DNA from: Chamaecyparis obtusa
Lineage: Eukaryota; Streptophyta; Pinopsida; Cupressales; Cupressaceae
Assembly: GCA_027943335.1 (NCBI GenBank)
Contig: BSBK01008415.1
Location: 62,001 to 126,000 of the forward strand
Direction: 5' to 3'
Length of the DNA: 64,000 nucleotides
Shown: positions 23,041 through 34,870 of the stretch, in pieces
How positions within the stretch are numbered: the first letter of the stretch is position 1
How the letters are laid out: each line of letters begins with the position of its first letter
Notes under the pieces: generated by a model
What the model saw: only the letters and a program-made list of their open reading frames with translations
Database searches by the model: none
What the model was told of the DNA's origin: nothing
Made by a program: the position numbers and the translations under genes

Positions 23041-23791
23041 TTGAATAATGCATAGGGGCATGATAATGAAAAGATGAGCATAAGGAAATTATTATCTCAT
23101 TATCCATCTGCATAAGAGAGATTACATTGAATCATTTTGTGTGTGTGCAAAATGTTAAATAAGGAGTGGACTCTATTCCCCCACATTAAAGACATTGCAA
23201 ATGCCTTAACAAAAGAAATAGCTTTAACAAAGCATACATGCACCCACAAGAGATGTTTCCACTATGATATTCCCCAAAGAAAGGACAAGCCAAGGGAAAT
23301 GAACACGTGAAAAAAGAGAGCATGAAAGGGATCTATGAAAAGAGGGGGCAGTATGCTCATATGATAAATCATGTATATCAAAATGAATTGTCATTATTCC
23401 CCAAATGTAGTGGAACTACAAGAACAATGGAAGAATGTCACATAAGAGTTACAAAGAAGAGTCTTTTTTTATAGATATCATAGACACCAAAAAGAATAGG
23501 TAGCTACCATTTTGCATAATCCTAAATTAGACACCACAAAGGAAAATTTATGAATAGTGGAACATGCATAACATAACATGTAACAACATATAGAAGAAAT
23601 AAGATATAAATATAGGAATATCACAATTGGTTGATTCCTTCATCACCTTGCATCAAGGAAGAAAAAAAGGGTCTTCTAAAAACCTCTAAACAAAATATAT
23701 AACAAGAAACACATAATAGGGGAAGTGCATTATGACAAGTAAACATAAAGAATCCATTTTACAAGAGGAGCTAATCAAGCATATCACCTTA

Positions 23792-23808
23792 CCCCCCCCC
23801 CCCCCCCC
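23792..23808. repeat. poly-C run
   Basis: Seventeen consecutive C residues; length is likely unreliable. Confidence 0.9.
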
Positions 23809-23949
23809 AAATCGGTCTGTAGTATTTAGGGAAGATGGGAAACATGAAAGAGTAGAATATCAAACACAAGAGATGGAAAAATAGCCAAATCCAAAAAAGG
23901 ACCATGCTAGGAAGATGGGTCATTTTTTTCATCTCTAGGACTAAGAGAT

Positions 23950-25615
23950 AATTATTTTGCAAGTATAGATGGTAAATCATGATTAACATCAATAAGATAA
24001 TACATATAATCAAAATTACTAGCTTGAATATCATAATTTCCATTAGAAATATTGAAATCATCGTCATCGGGAGTATCTTCTCCATCCAAATTCATTTTAA
24101 TGGAATCTAAGATACAAATAGAATTATCATGTTTTCTCAATTTCATCTTTTTCAAATTAACTTCCTCCTTTGGGATATGCATAGGTTGGTCAAAGGGAAT
24201 CAAAGAATTAGTAGTTTCTTAAGGGAGGAAATATTTTGGGAATCATGATCATGGGCTCTAGAACAACGTTTATGGTGGTAGTGACAAGCATAATAATTAC
24301 AATTACTTTTAGTTGAGATTTGGTTTGGTTTAGGATCAATCAACATTGGGTCATTTTCTTCTTTAGGGAGAAGACTAGAAGGCACCACACTAGGTTGAGA
24401 GGTAGTATCAATAGAATGTTAATATGATATAGGAGGTGGAACAAGAGCATATATAGGAGGTGTAGAAGGTGAAGGAAGAATTATAAATCCAGGACAAGGA
24501 GATGGAACATCCTTAGCATTGCTAAGCTCGCAAATCTTTTGGATTTTAAATTTTTAATAGGATCAAAAAATATTTTCTTTGCATGGTTGAATTGATTAAG
24601 GCATGGAAGGCCAAAAGAATTCAAGGTCAAGGTTCCCTCAAGGCGTTAAAGGATGAAACAGACTATGATTAATAATGATTATTTCTCCATCATGGGAAAA
24701 TTTCAAACATTTATGAGTAGGAGAGACTACGAATTTTATAGAGGTGAGCCAAGGAAGACCAAGTCTAACTTGAAACTAATCAAAAGTTGGGATGACAAAA
24801 AAGGTGGCATCTAGCATTTTACCACCAATTTCTACAAGAAAAGTAATGGAACCATGGGTATGGTAAGTGAAACCATTGAAATTTTAGATCATCACATTAT
24901 ATTTATCATATAAATCTCACTATAATTGTCTAAGGTAAAGAATTTTTTCAATTATAACATTCACCATGCAAGTAGGGTCTATAAGGACACCATGACAAAG
25001 AAGACCATTAACCTTTGTTACAATGTAAAGAGGACCATCACATGATTTAATCATCTCTTTAGGATTAAATATAATGAAAAGCTTTAGTTCAAGTTTGGGT
25101 TTGGGTTTAGATTGATCAATAATATTGAAAATTTTATTGTCTTTATTACACTCAATATCATAGTCAACAACATGGGTGAAAGAAGAAGGTAAAGACTGAG
25201 TAGAATCAATGGTATTAGTCAAATGAAAGGAAAAAATTGGTATAAATTTGCAAGTTTTCTTGGGAGGTGATACAAACTTGTTTTCTTGATCATTAACACC
25301 CTCAACATATATAAAATTAGAATCAATGAGGTCTTGAATAAAATATTTCAAATGGAAACACTTCTTAGTATCATGGCCAGGTTAATGATGGTATTCACAA
25401 AAATCTTTATGTTCAAAGGATTTAGGCAAAGGTTTGGATGTGGAAATTGGTTTAATGGGAGGAAGTTCTAAAAAAAATTCATTAATCAACTTAAACATTA
25501 CATTATTCAAAGCATAAAAAAGAGGTGTAAAATAATGAGGTTTAAAAACATATGACAAAGGAGCCACACCTTTGGATGTTTTGATTACGTAAAAATAGGT
25601 TTTGAAAGGACCCAA
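23950..25615 (-). pseudogene. Tat-type gag zinc knuckle and protease
   Basis: On the minus strand, 25,615-25,330 encodes the gag C-terminus ending in a knuckle of the form CEYHHxPGHDTKKC, where x is now a TAA stop. The LKYFIQDLIDS segment typical of Tat gag follows. The aspartic protease region (25,115-24,640) shows HGVLIDPTCMVNVI, in which the expected Asp-Xaa-Gly/Ala core is poorly kept, and later RLGLPWLTSIK corresponding to the family's LGRPWL motif. After it comes a Ser/Pro-rich stretch and a short acidic frame (24,388-23,952) before non-coding sequence. There is no polymerase. Several stop codons break the frame. Confidence 0.75.
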
Positions 25616-25799
25616 AACCTTTTACATAAGGATAATAGATAAAACATTTAAGCTCCAAGAGGACAAGTGCATCAACACCAAAAAAAACAACACAACCAAG
25701 TCCTTAAACAAAAAGAATAGCCAAAAGACAAAGGACAGCAGAAAAGGAAAGCAAGATAGCAAGCTGTTGTCTAAACACATTTCATCAATTATGTAGCCT

Positions 25800-26925
25800 G
25801 ATCAGCTAGAATCTACATGTTTGTAGCAGACAACTTTAGATCTTCCATGTCGTTCTTGTTGCCATCCTCCATCTTCTTGAACCTGGATCTCATACGCCTG
25901 CTAGGTCCCTGATCCTCTTTAGTCTCTATGATCTCTTGGTTCCCTTTCCCATTATCGAACTTGTCAAGCAGGATCTTCACGTGCTCATTTGAAGCCTTGA
26001 GGACAAAAAAGCTCTATTCTACAATATTCCCCATAGTCTTCTCCAGCTTTTCAATTCTCTTTTCCATAGTCTCAACTTTCCTGGTTATAACATTACTACT
26101 ATGAATTTTCTCCTCCAAGGCAATAAGTTTGTCATTGAAGGTAGCAACACCCTCAGCTCTAGCGACAATGTCAGTGAGCTCATCAATTGTCTAGCCCATA
26201 GTTTTCTCCCCCAAGTTCATCCTTTTAAGAATCCCCGTCTCTTTTTGCAGTTGGTGGATGTTGGTCTTCATCGCAGTGATATCATTTTTCATTATGCTAA
26301 GGGTAGACAAGAAGGCCAAGCACCCCAGATTCTCAAAATCCTTGTTCCTCCCTCATTATTCTCAAGACCCCTATTCTCTTCCTCTATGTTCTCCTTAGGA
26401 TTCTCCACCTTCTCCTTCTCCAAGTTTCCCTTGTCCTTCTCGTACCCATCTTTCTCAATATTAGTCACATCCTGTGCAACCTCTTGCAGGAGTTTTTCCT
26501 CAACTTAGACATCTTTACCGATACCCCCACTTTCCTCCACATTAGGGTTGTTTTCCACATGGTTTTCCTGATCATTCTTTTCCTGGGAAGAAGAACCCTC
26601 ATTAGAGGATATGAAAACCCTTTTCGCAACTTTCTTCTTCCCAGTTTTTATTTTGGTATAATTGCCAAAAGGTTCCAGTCTCTTTTTCCCCTACTTCTTG
26701 GAACTCTCCTCCCTGCTCTCTTCTTCCTCAACTTCCATATCAGTTGTAGAATCCTCCATCTTCCTTTTCTTTTTATTTTCCTTAGGCCTGACCTCCTAGT
26801 AATCCTCAGAATCCTCCTCTTCATCTTTCGTATCCTCTATAAAAGGCTCCTCAGACTCTTTCCCATCAGTGTCATAGTCCTCCAGGGCTTTTCTGTTAAG
26901 CCAGGTTCTTTCCACCTTCTTTGAC
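25800..26925 (-). pseudogene. acidic Lys/Glu-rich, coiled-coil protein fragment inside gag
   Basis: The minus strand reads, with few stops and one frame change near 26,330, an acidic region (EDTKDEEEDSEDY), a Lys/Arg stretch (KENKKKRKMED) and a Glu/Asn-rich part. A heptad-like region follows (AMKTNIHQLQKETGILKRM and VETMEKRIEKLEKTM) before a basic end (SRRMRSRFKKMEDGNK). It interrupts the gag reading between 26,935 and 25,615. Base composition is visibly higher in GC than its neighbours. The layout (acidic domain, coiled coil, then a hydrophobic tail) resembles the C-terminal half of the unknown frame at 30,607-33,765, so it may be a relative. I do not recognise a named family. Confidence 0.5.
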
Positions 26926-26934
26926 TTCAACAAA

Positions 26935-28089
26935 AAATATGAGGACCATGAGCCCTTCATGGTAGGCATGATCACCCTCCAGGTCCCTTTGCCAGTGGAG
27001 GAGGGAAGCGTTCAAAGAACTCAGCAAGTAAAAAGGAAAATTAATCTTAACCCGATGCCTAAAGTGGTTCAGAAGAGTAAGATGGTGGTTGTAAATATGA
27101 GACAAATCACTGCATAATGTTTGAAAGGTTTTAACATAAGTTAAAGGATCACCCTTATATTTTAAGTCTCTAAATGAGTAACTTCCATGTATTGAGGAAT
27201 AATGACATGGATGATGTCTAAGGACAAAGGACTAGTAGTGTCACAAGTAGGAATCTTGAACTTGGATTGAGTCATGGAAATAATTTGTTGTTGCAAATAT
27301 GAAATGGTTTGACCCAGGCTATTGATATTATATTTGATAGTAAAAGTGGTAGGAGATATTTGTGAAAGGTTCAAACCATTATGGGCAATGGAAGGAATGA
27401 TAGAACATGAAAATGCAACACTATTGTAAGTCGGCATTAATAAAGGTAAGGACACACATGGAGCACTTGAAGGAGGAGGAACAATAGGATTAGGAATGCT
27501 AAAATTTGTAGGATTGATATTTTAAATGGAATTGGTTATGAGAAGTGGAGCATAAGTAGACAAACTAGGTGTTGAGGTAGGAATAGGAATGGAGGCCTCA
27601 ACACTAGTGATAGATGGAATGAACCCTAATTCTTGAGAGTAGTCTCTAATAGGCTTGAAATTGTTATTAATGAGATGAGAGATACTAAACAAGATATAAA
27701 TACCATGTTCATCATTATGGATTATCTTCCTCAAACCCTCTACTATAGACCCTAAGATTAGAGTTTTATCATCCTAACCATTACTCAAATTGTTCAAAGT
27801 CATGGGAAAGATTTTACACTTGCATAGGAGAGATTCTTAAGGTATCATCTTCATTATGAGAAGAGTGGGAAGATTGTTTCTCAAAAATAGAAGGAATTTC
27901 ATTAGTAGGCATGTTGGTCTCATCAAGATTCTTAGGAAACATAGAGGACTCGGGATCAAAGGAACCCATAAGTATATGACTTCTCCTAATTAGAATGATA
28001 TAAGTAGGACTCAATGTAAAAATCATGCACAAGAAGATGAAAGAAAATATAGATCTAATGTAAATATGATTTTTGAAAGAGATATGCAA
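26935..28089 (-). pseudogene. Tat-like gag, N-terminal and core
   Basis: Frames 28,089-27,814, 27,734-27,522, 27,455-27,162 and 27,105-26,935 read in order on the minus strand. The start is probably the internal Met of MGSFDPESSMFPKN (about 27,970). The core has YKGDPLTYVKTFQTLCSD followed by a Leu/His helix region, the usual retrotransposon gag signature. The gag is cut by the acidic coiled-coil fragment before its zinc knuckle. Confidence 0.65.
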
Positions 28090-28238
28090 ATCAACTAAGA
28101 ATAATTACACATTTAATGAAAAGCACATCTAACCATCAAATCAAACCTAGAGATCTAATGTATACAATATAGTAAATATTGCCTAATGCAATGCATAAAA
28201 AGGAGATCTAGACACAAAGTCAAAATGAAAATTTCATG

Positions 28239-28254
28239 AGTCGGGTTCACCAAA
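28239..28254 (-). other. primer binding site, TTTGGTGAACCC type
   Basis: The minus strand reads TTTGGTGAACCCGAC two bases after the LTR end. The same type (TTTGGTTAACCCAAC) follows the LTR ending at 51,108 on the plus strand. This supports both LTR boundaries and groups the two elements. Confidence 0.65.
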
Positions 28255-28256
28255 TA

Positions 28257-29617
28257 TGTACATGATGAAAAGGGGAGAAAATGAAAAGAGGTTGATTACT
28301 CCTCCTTTTAAACTTGCACACTCAAAAGGAAGATGTCCCAATAGGCTCAAGTGAGGACCTACGAATTGAATGGGGTGGTGATCCTTCACTAAATATGTAA
28401 TTTGAAAATGGAAAAGAGGAAATATGCAATGTAGAAGAAAAAATAGACAAATAGAGACAAAAATGGAAATAAAAAACTAATAACTTACTGCCAAAAACCT
28501 AAAATGAGTTGAATTGGGGTCCAAACTATTGTACTGACCTATTATTTTAATTTGACATTGAAGTTATAGGGTACATAATTTTTCAAATATTTTGTACCTA
28601 GGAACATAATTTTTCAAATGTTTTATTCCAGGTGCTTTTACTTGGAATTTTCAAGGATCCTCCGACTATTTCTGATCTACCTAGAAAAGTTCTAATAGCT
28701 CTATAACCTGTTTGTGCACACAAAAAAAATAAAGAACAGGTTGGGTAAAAGGGGTTTGCATTGGTCAAACCCTTATTAAGGAATCAATCTTTAAAATTTA
28801 ATAAAATTACATAAAGGAGAGTATGTAAAAAGGTAAATGTTTGATTCACCTTACATAAACCCTCATAGACAAATGTAGGAATTTTGCATACCCATGAAAA
28901 TTTTTGAATGTGCTTGAAATAAAGGAGTTTACCTTGGAATATAGAATAGGAATCAAGGATTCCCTCACAAATGCATGGATCTATTAATTCCACTCTTAGA
29001 TATTTTATGTAGATATGCTTGATAATCACTTGTAATGAAGGAGAGATGAATGTGGATGGAAGGAGGGGTATTCTTACTTGATTGAGAACTCCTCTACTTG
29101 GCCATCATGAGAAATAAATTTTATTCAATGGATAATATTGTCTCAGAATTAACTTGGATGAATTGGAGAAACTAGATCTTAGATGCTTGCCTTCAAATCT
29201 TGAATCCAATTTCTTTAATTTGTGATTGTTCTTGATCTCTTGATTGCACTTGATAGCTTGAGTGTAGTTATGATATATATGCAAAATGAGGAGAGATAGG
29301 ATTTTTATATACTTCATATATTATTTTAGGATTCAAAAATAAGCTAGGATGACCACAGGATCTAATTGAACCAACATCGTGACATAGGGCTTTGAACCAA
29401 ATTTGGGCCAAAAAGTGTAGGAATAGAATGTTTGAAATGTTCTATACCTAGGAGAATTAATCCAAATTTGAATTGGGTGTCTAAATGGTGTAAAAGATGC
29501 AAGAAAATAAAAATCAATTTGCTAGGATCAATCATAACAAACATTAGATCTGAAAATCACCAAAATGGAACCTAATAGAGCATCCAATCATGGGTGTTAA
29601 CTTTTTAGGATGCTACA
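28257..29617 (-). mobile_element. 5' LTR of the minus-strand Tat-like element
   Basis: 1,361 bases with TGTA...TACA termini on the plus strand; the primer site lies at its inner end. The outer 880 bases match the LTR at 21,660-22,577. The element spans roughly 21,660-29,617 and holds gag and protease only. Confidence 0.75.

Positions 29618-29660
<43 letters not shown>
29618..29660. repeat. (TATATG)n microsatellite
   Basis: About seven ATGTAT units directly abut the LTR end at 29,617. Confidence 0.9.
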
Positions 29661-29789
29661 ATTGTGTTACCCCTGATTTTTGCTTATTATTCATGGCTCT
29701 AATCCTCTCAAAAAACACCCCATAATCCTTTTCAAGATGCATTATTACCAAAGCTCATTTTCAAACTTTTTTCATGCACCCCTTATCGG

Positions 29790-30105
29790 TTGAACTTGAA
29801 CCTTGAACTATCCTTAGTTCAAGATTCAAGGTTCAATTAGACCCCGTGGTATGTTTTGTTTTGTTACAAACTTAGCAGCATATGTTTGCAAAATGCATTC
29901 TTCCATTGAACTTTGAACCTTGAACTATCTTAGTTCAAAGTTCAAGGTTCAACTGACTCTATCAATTTGTGAAATGTTTTTATGATCATTAATCTTTCTT
30001 TATTGCCTCTAGTTTTAATTTCTTAAACATACCAAAGAGTAGTCGTGTCTTGTTCCTAATTGAACTCAAACTTTGAACTATCTTAGTTTGAAGTTCAATG
30101 TTCAA
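29790..30105. repeat. three copies of a 47-bp TTGAAC palindrome
   Basis: Copies at 29,790-29,836, 29,906-29,952 and 30,060-30,105. Each has a left arm of repeated TTGAAC, a short centre CTATC(C)TTAG, and a right arm of GTTCAA repeats that pairs back on the left arm. The spacing is 116 and 154 bases. They lie 500-820 bases upstream of the long frame starting at 30,607. Confidence 0.8.
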
Positions 30106-30606
30106 TGGATGTTCTTAAGCCAAGAGGAAGAATAGGCGACAATGATGTGATGGAAGTGACAGATGGTAGAGAATATAGTATCTACGCGTGACACAGATAT
30201 AATCATTAAGAGAAGTGACATTAAAATGCTATTTCACTCATGGGAAAGTACAACAATTAATGTGGTGATCAAGGAAACCTCCTTTCATCATTAACTAAAT
30301 CTTTGGGCCATCACTTCATCATTTATTGCAAATCTCTCGTAATCTTGTGATGAATTGGTAAATAAATGAGTGATACTTAGTTATTTTATCGATTGTGGCA
30401 TAAATTTTCTCCTGGTGAAGGCAAGAATAATAGAGCAGATAAGGTATCTTTTTACTCTCAAAGCTTAATGCACTACATGAAATAATAGGTTAGTCATTTC
30501 TTCTTGGCGCTATTGTTTCAAATTGAAGTTGTTTGTATTGAGAAGTTTGAAATACCCTTTAGAGCTTCTGTGTTTCTCTATTCCTCTTCATTTTTGTTGG
30601 TTCATC
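30106..30606. other. upstream region of the long unknown frame
   Basis: No gene seen. An alternative upstream Met at 30,523 is in frame with the long reading frame and would add 28 hydrophobic residues; the start at 30,607 gives a more ordinary hydrophilic N-terminus. Confidence 0.35.
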
Positions 30607-33600
30607 ATGAAGTCTCCACATCCAAATTTTGGGGGTACTTCTCCTTTAATAAGTTCTTTGCCTAAGTGTGATGATACATTAATACGGTCGAGAGCACTAG
30701 AAGAAATTAGGAGCAAGGTTAAAAACCCTATTCTAAGTTCTATGATAGAGAAGGTAATTCAGAGTGGACTGGCAGAAGTTGTCTCTTTTCCCACAGTGAC
30801 TCTATGCCCAGAGCTAGTAGTGGAATGTGCCAGAAGGTATAGCATGGAAGAAAAATACATCAAAAAGATAGATGGAAGCCCTTTAGTTTACATAAATAGA
30901 GATGTCATTTTAACTACAATGGGTATTCCTGAGAAGGATCCATACGAGGGATGGACCATTCCTTCTTCTCGGTCTATTTTTTCTACCAAAAGGAAAGTCT
31001 ATAGAAATGAGATCACTCAAAATTGGCTATTGAAGGCACAAAAGGGAGGGTATAGACTTCCTAAACCTCTCACCATTGACCATTTCAAACCAGAAGTCAT
31101 TGAGTTATTCATATTACTCAATAGAATCAAAGGGAATCAACATGCATACTACTGGCATTACTGGATGTACTTTTACATTCAAATTACTCTAGGAGGAGAG
31201 AAATTCATCAACTAGGTTGAAACTATTGCAGATGAACTTCATCATCAATTGGAAAATTTCCCAGGTGGGAGTAATTTCTATATGTCTTCCTACTTGTTCT
31301 ATATTCTGGCATGCACCAGAGAGTGGAAAGGTCTCTTCCATGAATTAGCTACCCCAAACATGAAAGTATATGACTATCACCCTCATCTACAAAAATAATT
31401 TCACACAAATAGCTTTGTTGAATTGAATGGGATCTTTTTCAAGAGGCTAACCTATGAGTTGCAAGGAAATGTTGAGAAAAGAATGTCTAGGGAGGCTAAA
31501 ACTTTTATCAATACCTATGGAAGTTTCTCCATTCAATTTAAGAGGTTCACTTATATTAGGGTTGGAGGTTTTGAGGGAGAACCATTTAAATTACCAAGAT
31601 ATGCCTTTGATAGCCTTGTCATAACAGAGGTCACCCGCCAGTTGGGTCATGTGCACAAATGGGTTAAAGAAAGAAAAGATAGAGTGAAGTCAATCTTTCC
31701 CATTGAGATGGGGTTTTATACATGCAAAACATCTTTAGACGCCCTCAACCTTGAGCTGGAACTAAGAAAGTTTAATCTAAAAACCTTTGAATCCATAAAT
31801 CACTTTGACAGCAAAGGCTATGTGACTCAACATTTTAATCTACCTTCTGAATTTCAACATCTTCCTCAGATGGAAGACTATTGGGAAAATTGTACTAATG
31901 ATTGTGAGGTAAGAAGGAGAGCTTGGTCAAGATTTATTCTCGGCCAAGTCATCACTTTGAATATAGAGATTGATATTATGGGGATAGAGGAAGATGAAGG
32001 TGAAGAAGTGATTGATGACCAATTTGAAACCAAAGTTAGAGGTCTACCCTTGCCTAAAATAGACTGGAGCATTGATGAAAGAGATAGTGTACCCATTAAG
32101 ACTCTTACTATAATCAAGAGGACCATGAGATGGATTAATAGCAAGAAACCTCATGTTCAAAAAAGACATAATACAAGGAGATCTACACTCAGTTCCTCTG
32201 TTGAAAATCCAAATTCTTCTTCTAACATCAATGTTTCTATTGCAAGTGATTCCAAAACTAAAAATAAGAAAGTCCTCAAGGTTAACTCTAAAAAGTATAG
32301 TATTCCATGTACCATGCCATCGGCATGAGTTACAAGGACCTGATCTAAGAAAGGAGATAGAAAAGTGGACAAAGAAAAAGAGGTAATCAATTTGGATGAA
32401 ATGGATAGCCCAATGTCAGAGAAAAATGCTTAAGATGTGTTCTCTGAAGATGCACGAGCCCTGAAGGTTGGTCAATTTGATGTTGGAAATCATGTGACGG
32501 CTGTAATGAATACTCCTCTACAAACACTATCCCCTACTCTCAAGTGGTTGGAGACATCCATTAGTAAGAAAATAAATGTTCTTCCAATCACATTACCCAT
32601 GGAGGACATGGTCAGCAAATGTCTAGGAGCTATTGTGAAGCCAAAAAGGATCAAGATTGAATCCATGATCGATATAGATGATAAAATAGGGCATTGGGTA
32701 GCTAAGCGCATGGTACCTAAGGCTGAAAAAGATCTCTCAGAGGATACCACTGATGACTTTACGATTGAGAAGATAGACCTCGGGGCTGTAACCAGGGTAG
32801 CAGACGCAAAGCATCTGGAGACTTCAACCAATAATATATTGCACCAGACTTTCAAAGATGAGAGAGACAAAAAATAAATGAAAGCCACTATCAAGAAACT
32901 GATTGAATTTATTTAGGAGGTCCAAGATCCTAGTCCCCTTCCTTTAGCTCAAATTCCCCAATCATTTGATCCCTTCTTGCTTGAAGTTAGGAAAACCTAG
33001 GATCAAATCCAGAGAAATAAGCTTATAGTTGATGTGTTCGAAAAATGGATACAAGGTATGATCCAATGTGGAGGTAATTATATCAATCAACTGATCAAAA
33101 CCCACAGGACTGTCATGACATTGATCTCATAAATATTGGCAGAATTAGCAGAATGGGATAAAGAAAAGAAGAAGTGGACAAACATAATGAATCAAATGAG
33201 TGAAATTGAAAAGTATGGAGTAACCAAGTTTCTAGCTGAGAAACCAATCCTGGGTCTAGATGAAGATGTCTTCTATGTGTCAATCAAAAGTATTGAATGG
33301 AAAAATTCTATTATCAGGGTAGGTTAAGAAGGGGCTACCCATTTGCTGAATGAATTGAAAGGATTAACAAACACAATGCAAAAGGATCTCAAATTCCTTA
33401 ACATCACTTTAATGAGTGAGGGGAATCAAAATATCAAGGATGCTAAAGAAATGACCCAGGAATTTGAGAAGGGGATAACAACAATCAAAGATAACAAAGA
33501 CCTCACAACTGAGGATTTCACATCAATGGCCAATATTGAAGCAATGCTGGTGGTATGTATGGATCATCTAGAATCTCACAAATAAAAATTTGTCCAAGTG

Positions 33601-33765
33601 TGCAAAGCCAAGAAGGTTCTCAAGCAAAGGATAATTTACATTACCTTGCCACATCATGCCATGATTATCAGTATCTCTCATGCACACAAGGAATGGAAGA
33701 ATGCCTACATCACCAACTCCTCTCAGGACTAGTTAATGGTGTCTAGCTCATCCACCACTCAATGA
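30607..33765 (+). pseudogene. large unrecognised protein, ~1,050 codons, stop codons but no frameshift
   Basis: A single plus-strand frame stays protein-like from Met 30,607 to 33,765. It begins with a globular part (RALEEIRSKVKNPILSSMIE, then VYINRDVILTTMGIPEKDPY and WHYWMYFYIQITLGG). A second globular part with basic and aromatic residues spans 31,423-32,040. An acidic hinge with EEDEGEEVIDD and a Ser/Asn/Lys linker follow, and the last third is helical with heptad-like patterns (NELKGLTNTMQKDLKFL). The tail is hydrophobic. In-frame stops lie at 31,213, 31,396, 32,326, 32,341, 32,431, 32,875, 32,914, 32,998, 33,130, 33,325, 33,583, 33,730 and 33,763. Most are TAA/TAG, and two near the middle are TGA. 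The N-terminal part faintly recalls plant transposon-associated proteins with a conserved ~200-residue domain, but I cannot name a family. No retroviral motif is present. Confidence 0.6.
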
Positions 33766-34503
33766 TTGTGCCCCACCGATCTTGGGTTGCTTCTAGCTTT
33801 TTTCACTTATGCTATCTTTAGTTATGTTTTTCAGTTGGTCTTAAAAACTTTTTTTTTTTGAGACTCTGGGAGTTTCCTGAACTTTAAGTTTTATATGATG
33901 TAAACCATTGGCTATATATAGCTAGGGAAGACTCTAAAATGGCTGATAATAGTTTATTTAGAAGTTAATTACAATATATTAGATTTTATCTTATTTTTGT
34001 GTGGATTTTTTAGAAGATACTTTGGTTAGTATTCTAGAATTAATGGAAGAAAAATCTTTGCTCCTATAAATCTGTTGGTTTATATCAATGAATTTTTCTC
34101 TGTTGGGATATCTTTGGTTAAACAAAATTCTTTCTTGAACTATTTCTTTTCTTTTAGTCTTAGTCTTTAACTTTTCCAACTTTTATTTGTGGATGTACAA
34201 TGAGCTGAAGTCTGTGAGCTTCATTAAGTTTGTGTATTTATCAAGATACAGTGATTAAGACATCTTTATGTGCAAATTACTATGATTGCCTTATTTACTT
34301 TTTGGTCAAAAGTATGATTCTTGCAAAATGCAACTTTGATTATTCAAAAATTCATTGAAAATCCTATTGGGAGTTGTACCATAATTCAGAGGATCAAAAA
34401 GTATTTAGGTTTGATCCAACTGCTAGTAAGAGATCAATGTTCTTTAGAGGGCTACAGAGTAAAGAATTAAAAATAAAATAAAGAGACAAACTCATTTACT
34501 AAC
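33766..34503. other. no feature recognised
   Basis: AT-rich downstream sequence, with a T run at about 33,848 and TATATATAGC near 33,912. Short minus-strand frames are not credible. Confidence 0.4.
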
Positions 34504-34870
34504 AATATGAATATGTATATGTATATGTATATGGATATGGATATGGATATGGATATGGATATGGATATGGATATGCATATGCATATGTATATGTATATAG
34601 ACATATATGTGTGTGTGTATGTGTATATGTGTACGTACATGTATATGTATATATGTATGCATATATATACAAATATATATATACTCATATATATGTATAC
34701 ATATATATATGTGTGCGTGTGTGTAAATATATATACATATATATATGTATGTATGTATGTATGTATATATGTATGTATTTATGTATTTATGTGTGTGTGT
34801 ACATATATATACATATACACACATGTGTGTGTGTATTTATATATAGAGAGGTATATACACATATGTATGG
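34504..34870. repeat. compound microsatellite (TATATG, GGATAT, TATG, GT)
   Basis: Successive runs of ATGTAT, ATGGAT, ATGCAT, GTGTGT, ATGTATGT and ATTTATGT. All open frames here (Met-Tyr and Tyr-Ile repeats on both strands) follow from the hexamer pattern. Confidence 0.95.

Larger units (their letters stand above)
22601..23949 (-). other. 3' untranslated part of the Tat-like element
   Basis: No credible gene. It holds a three-unit tandem repeat (22,908-23,040) and a 17-base C run (23,792-23,808). The reverse transcriptase, RNase H and integrase expected between protease and 3' LTR are absent. Confidence 0.5.

Noticed and set aside
26101..26924. Plus-strand frames of 135 and 146 codons rich in Phe, Leu and Ser
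   Set aside because: They are the complement of the acidic coiled-coil coding sequence on the minus strand, which explains the Phe/Leu/Ser bias.
30607..33765. An alternative genetic code reading TAA/TAG as glutamine
   Set aside because: The absence of frameshifts made it tempting, but TGA stops also occur, the surrounding DNA is clearly plant nuclear, and C-to-T decay explains the pattern more simply.
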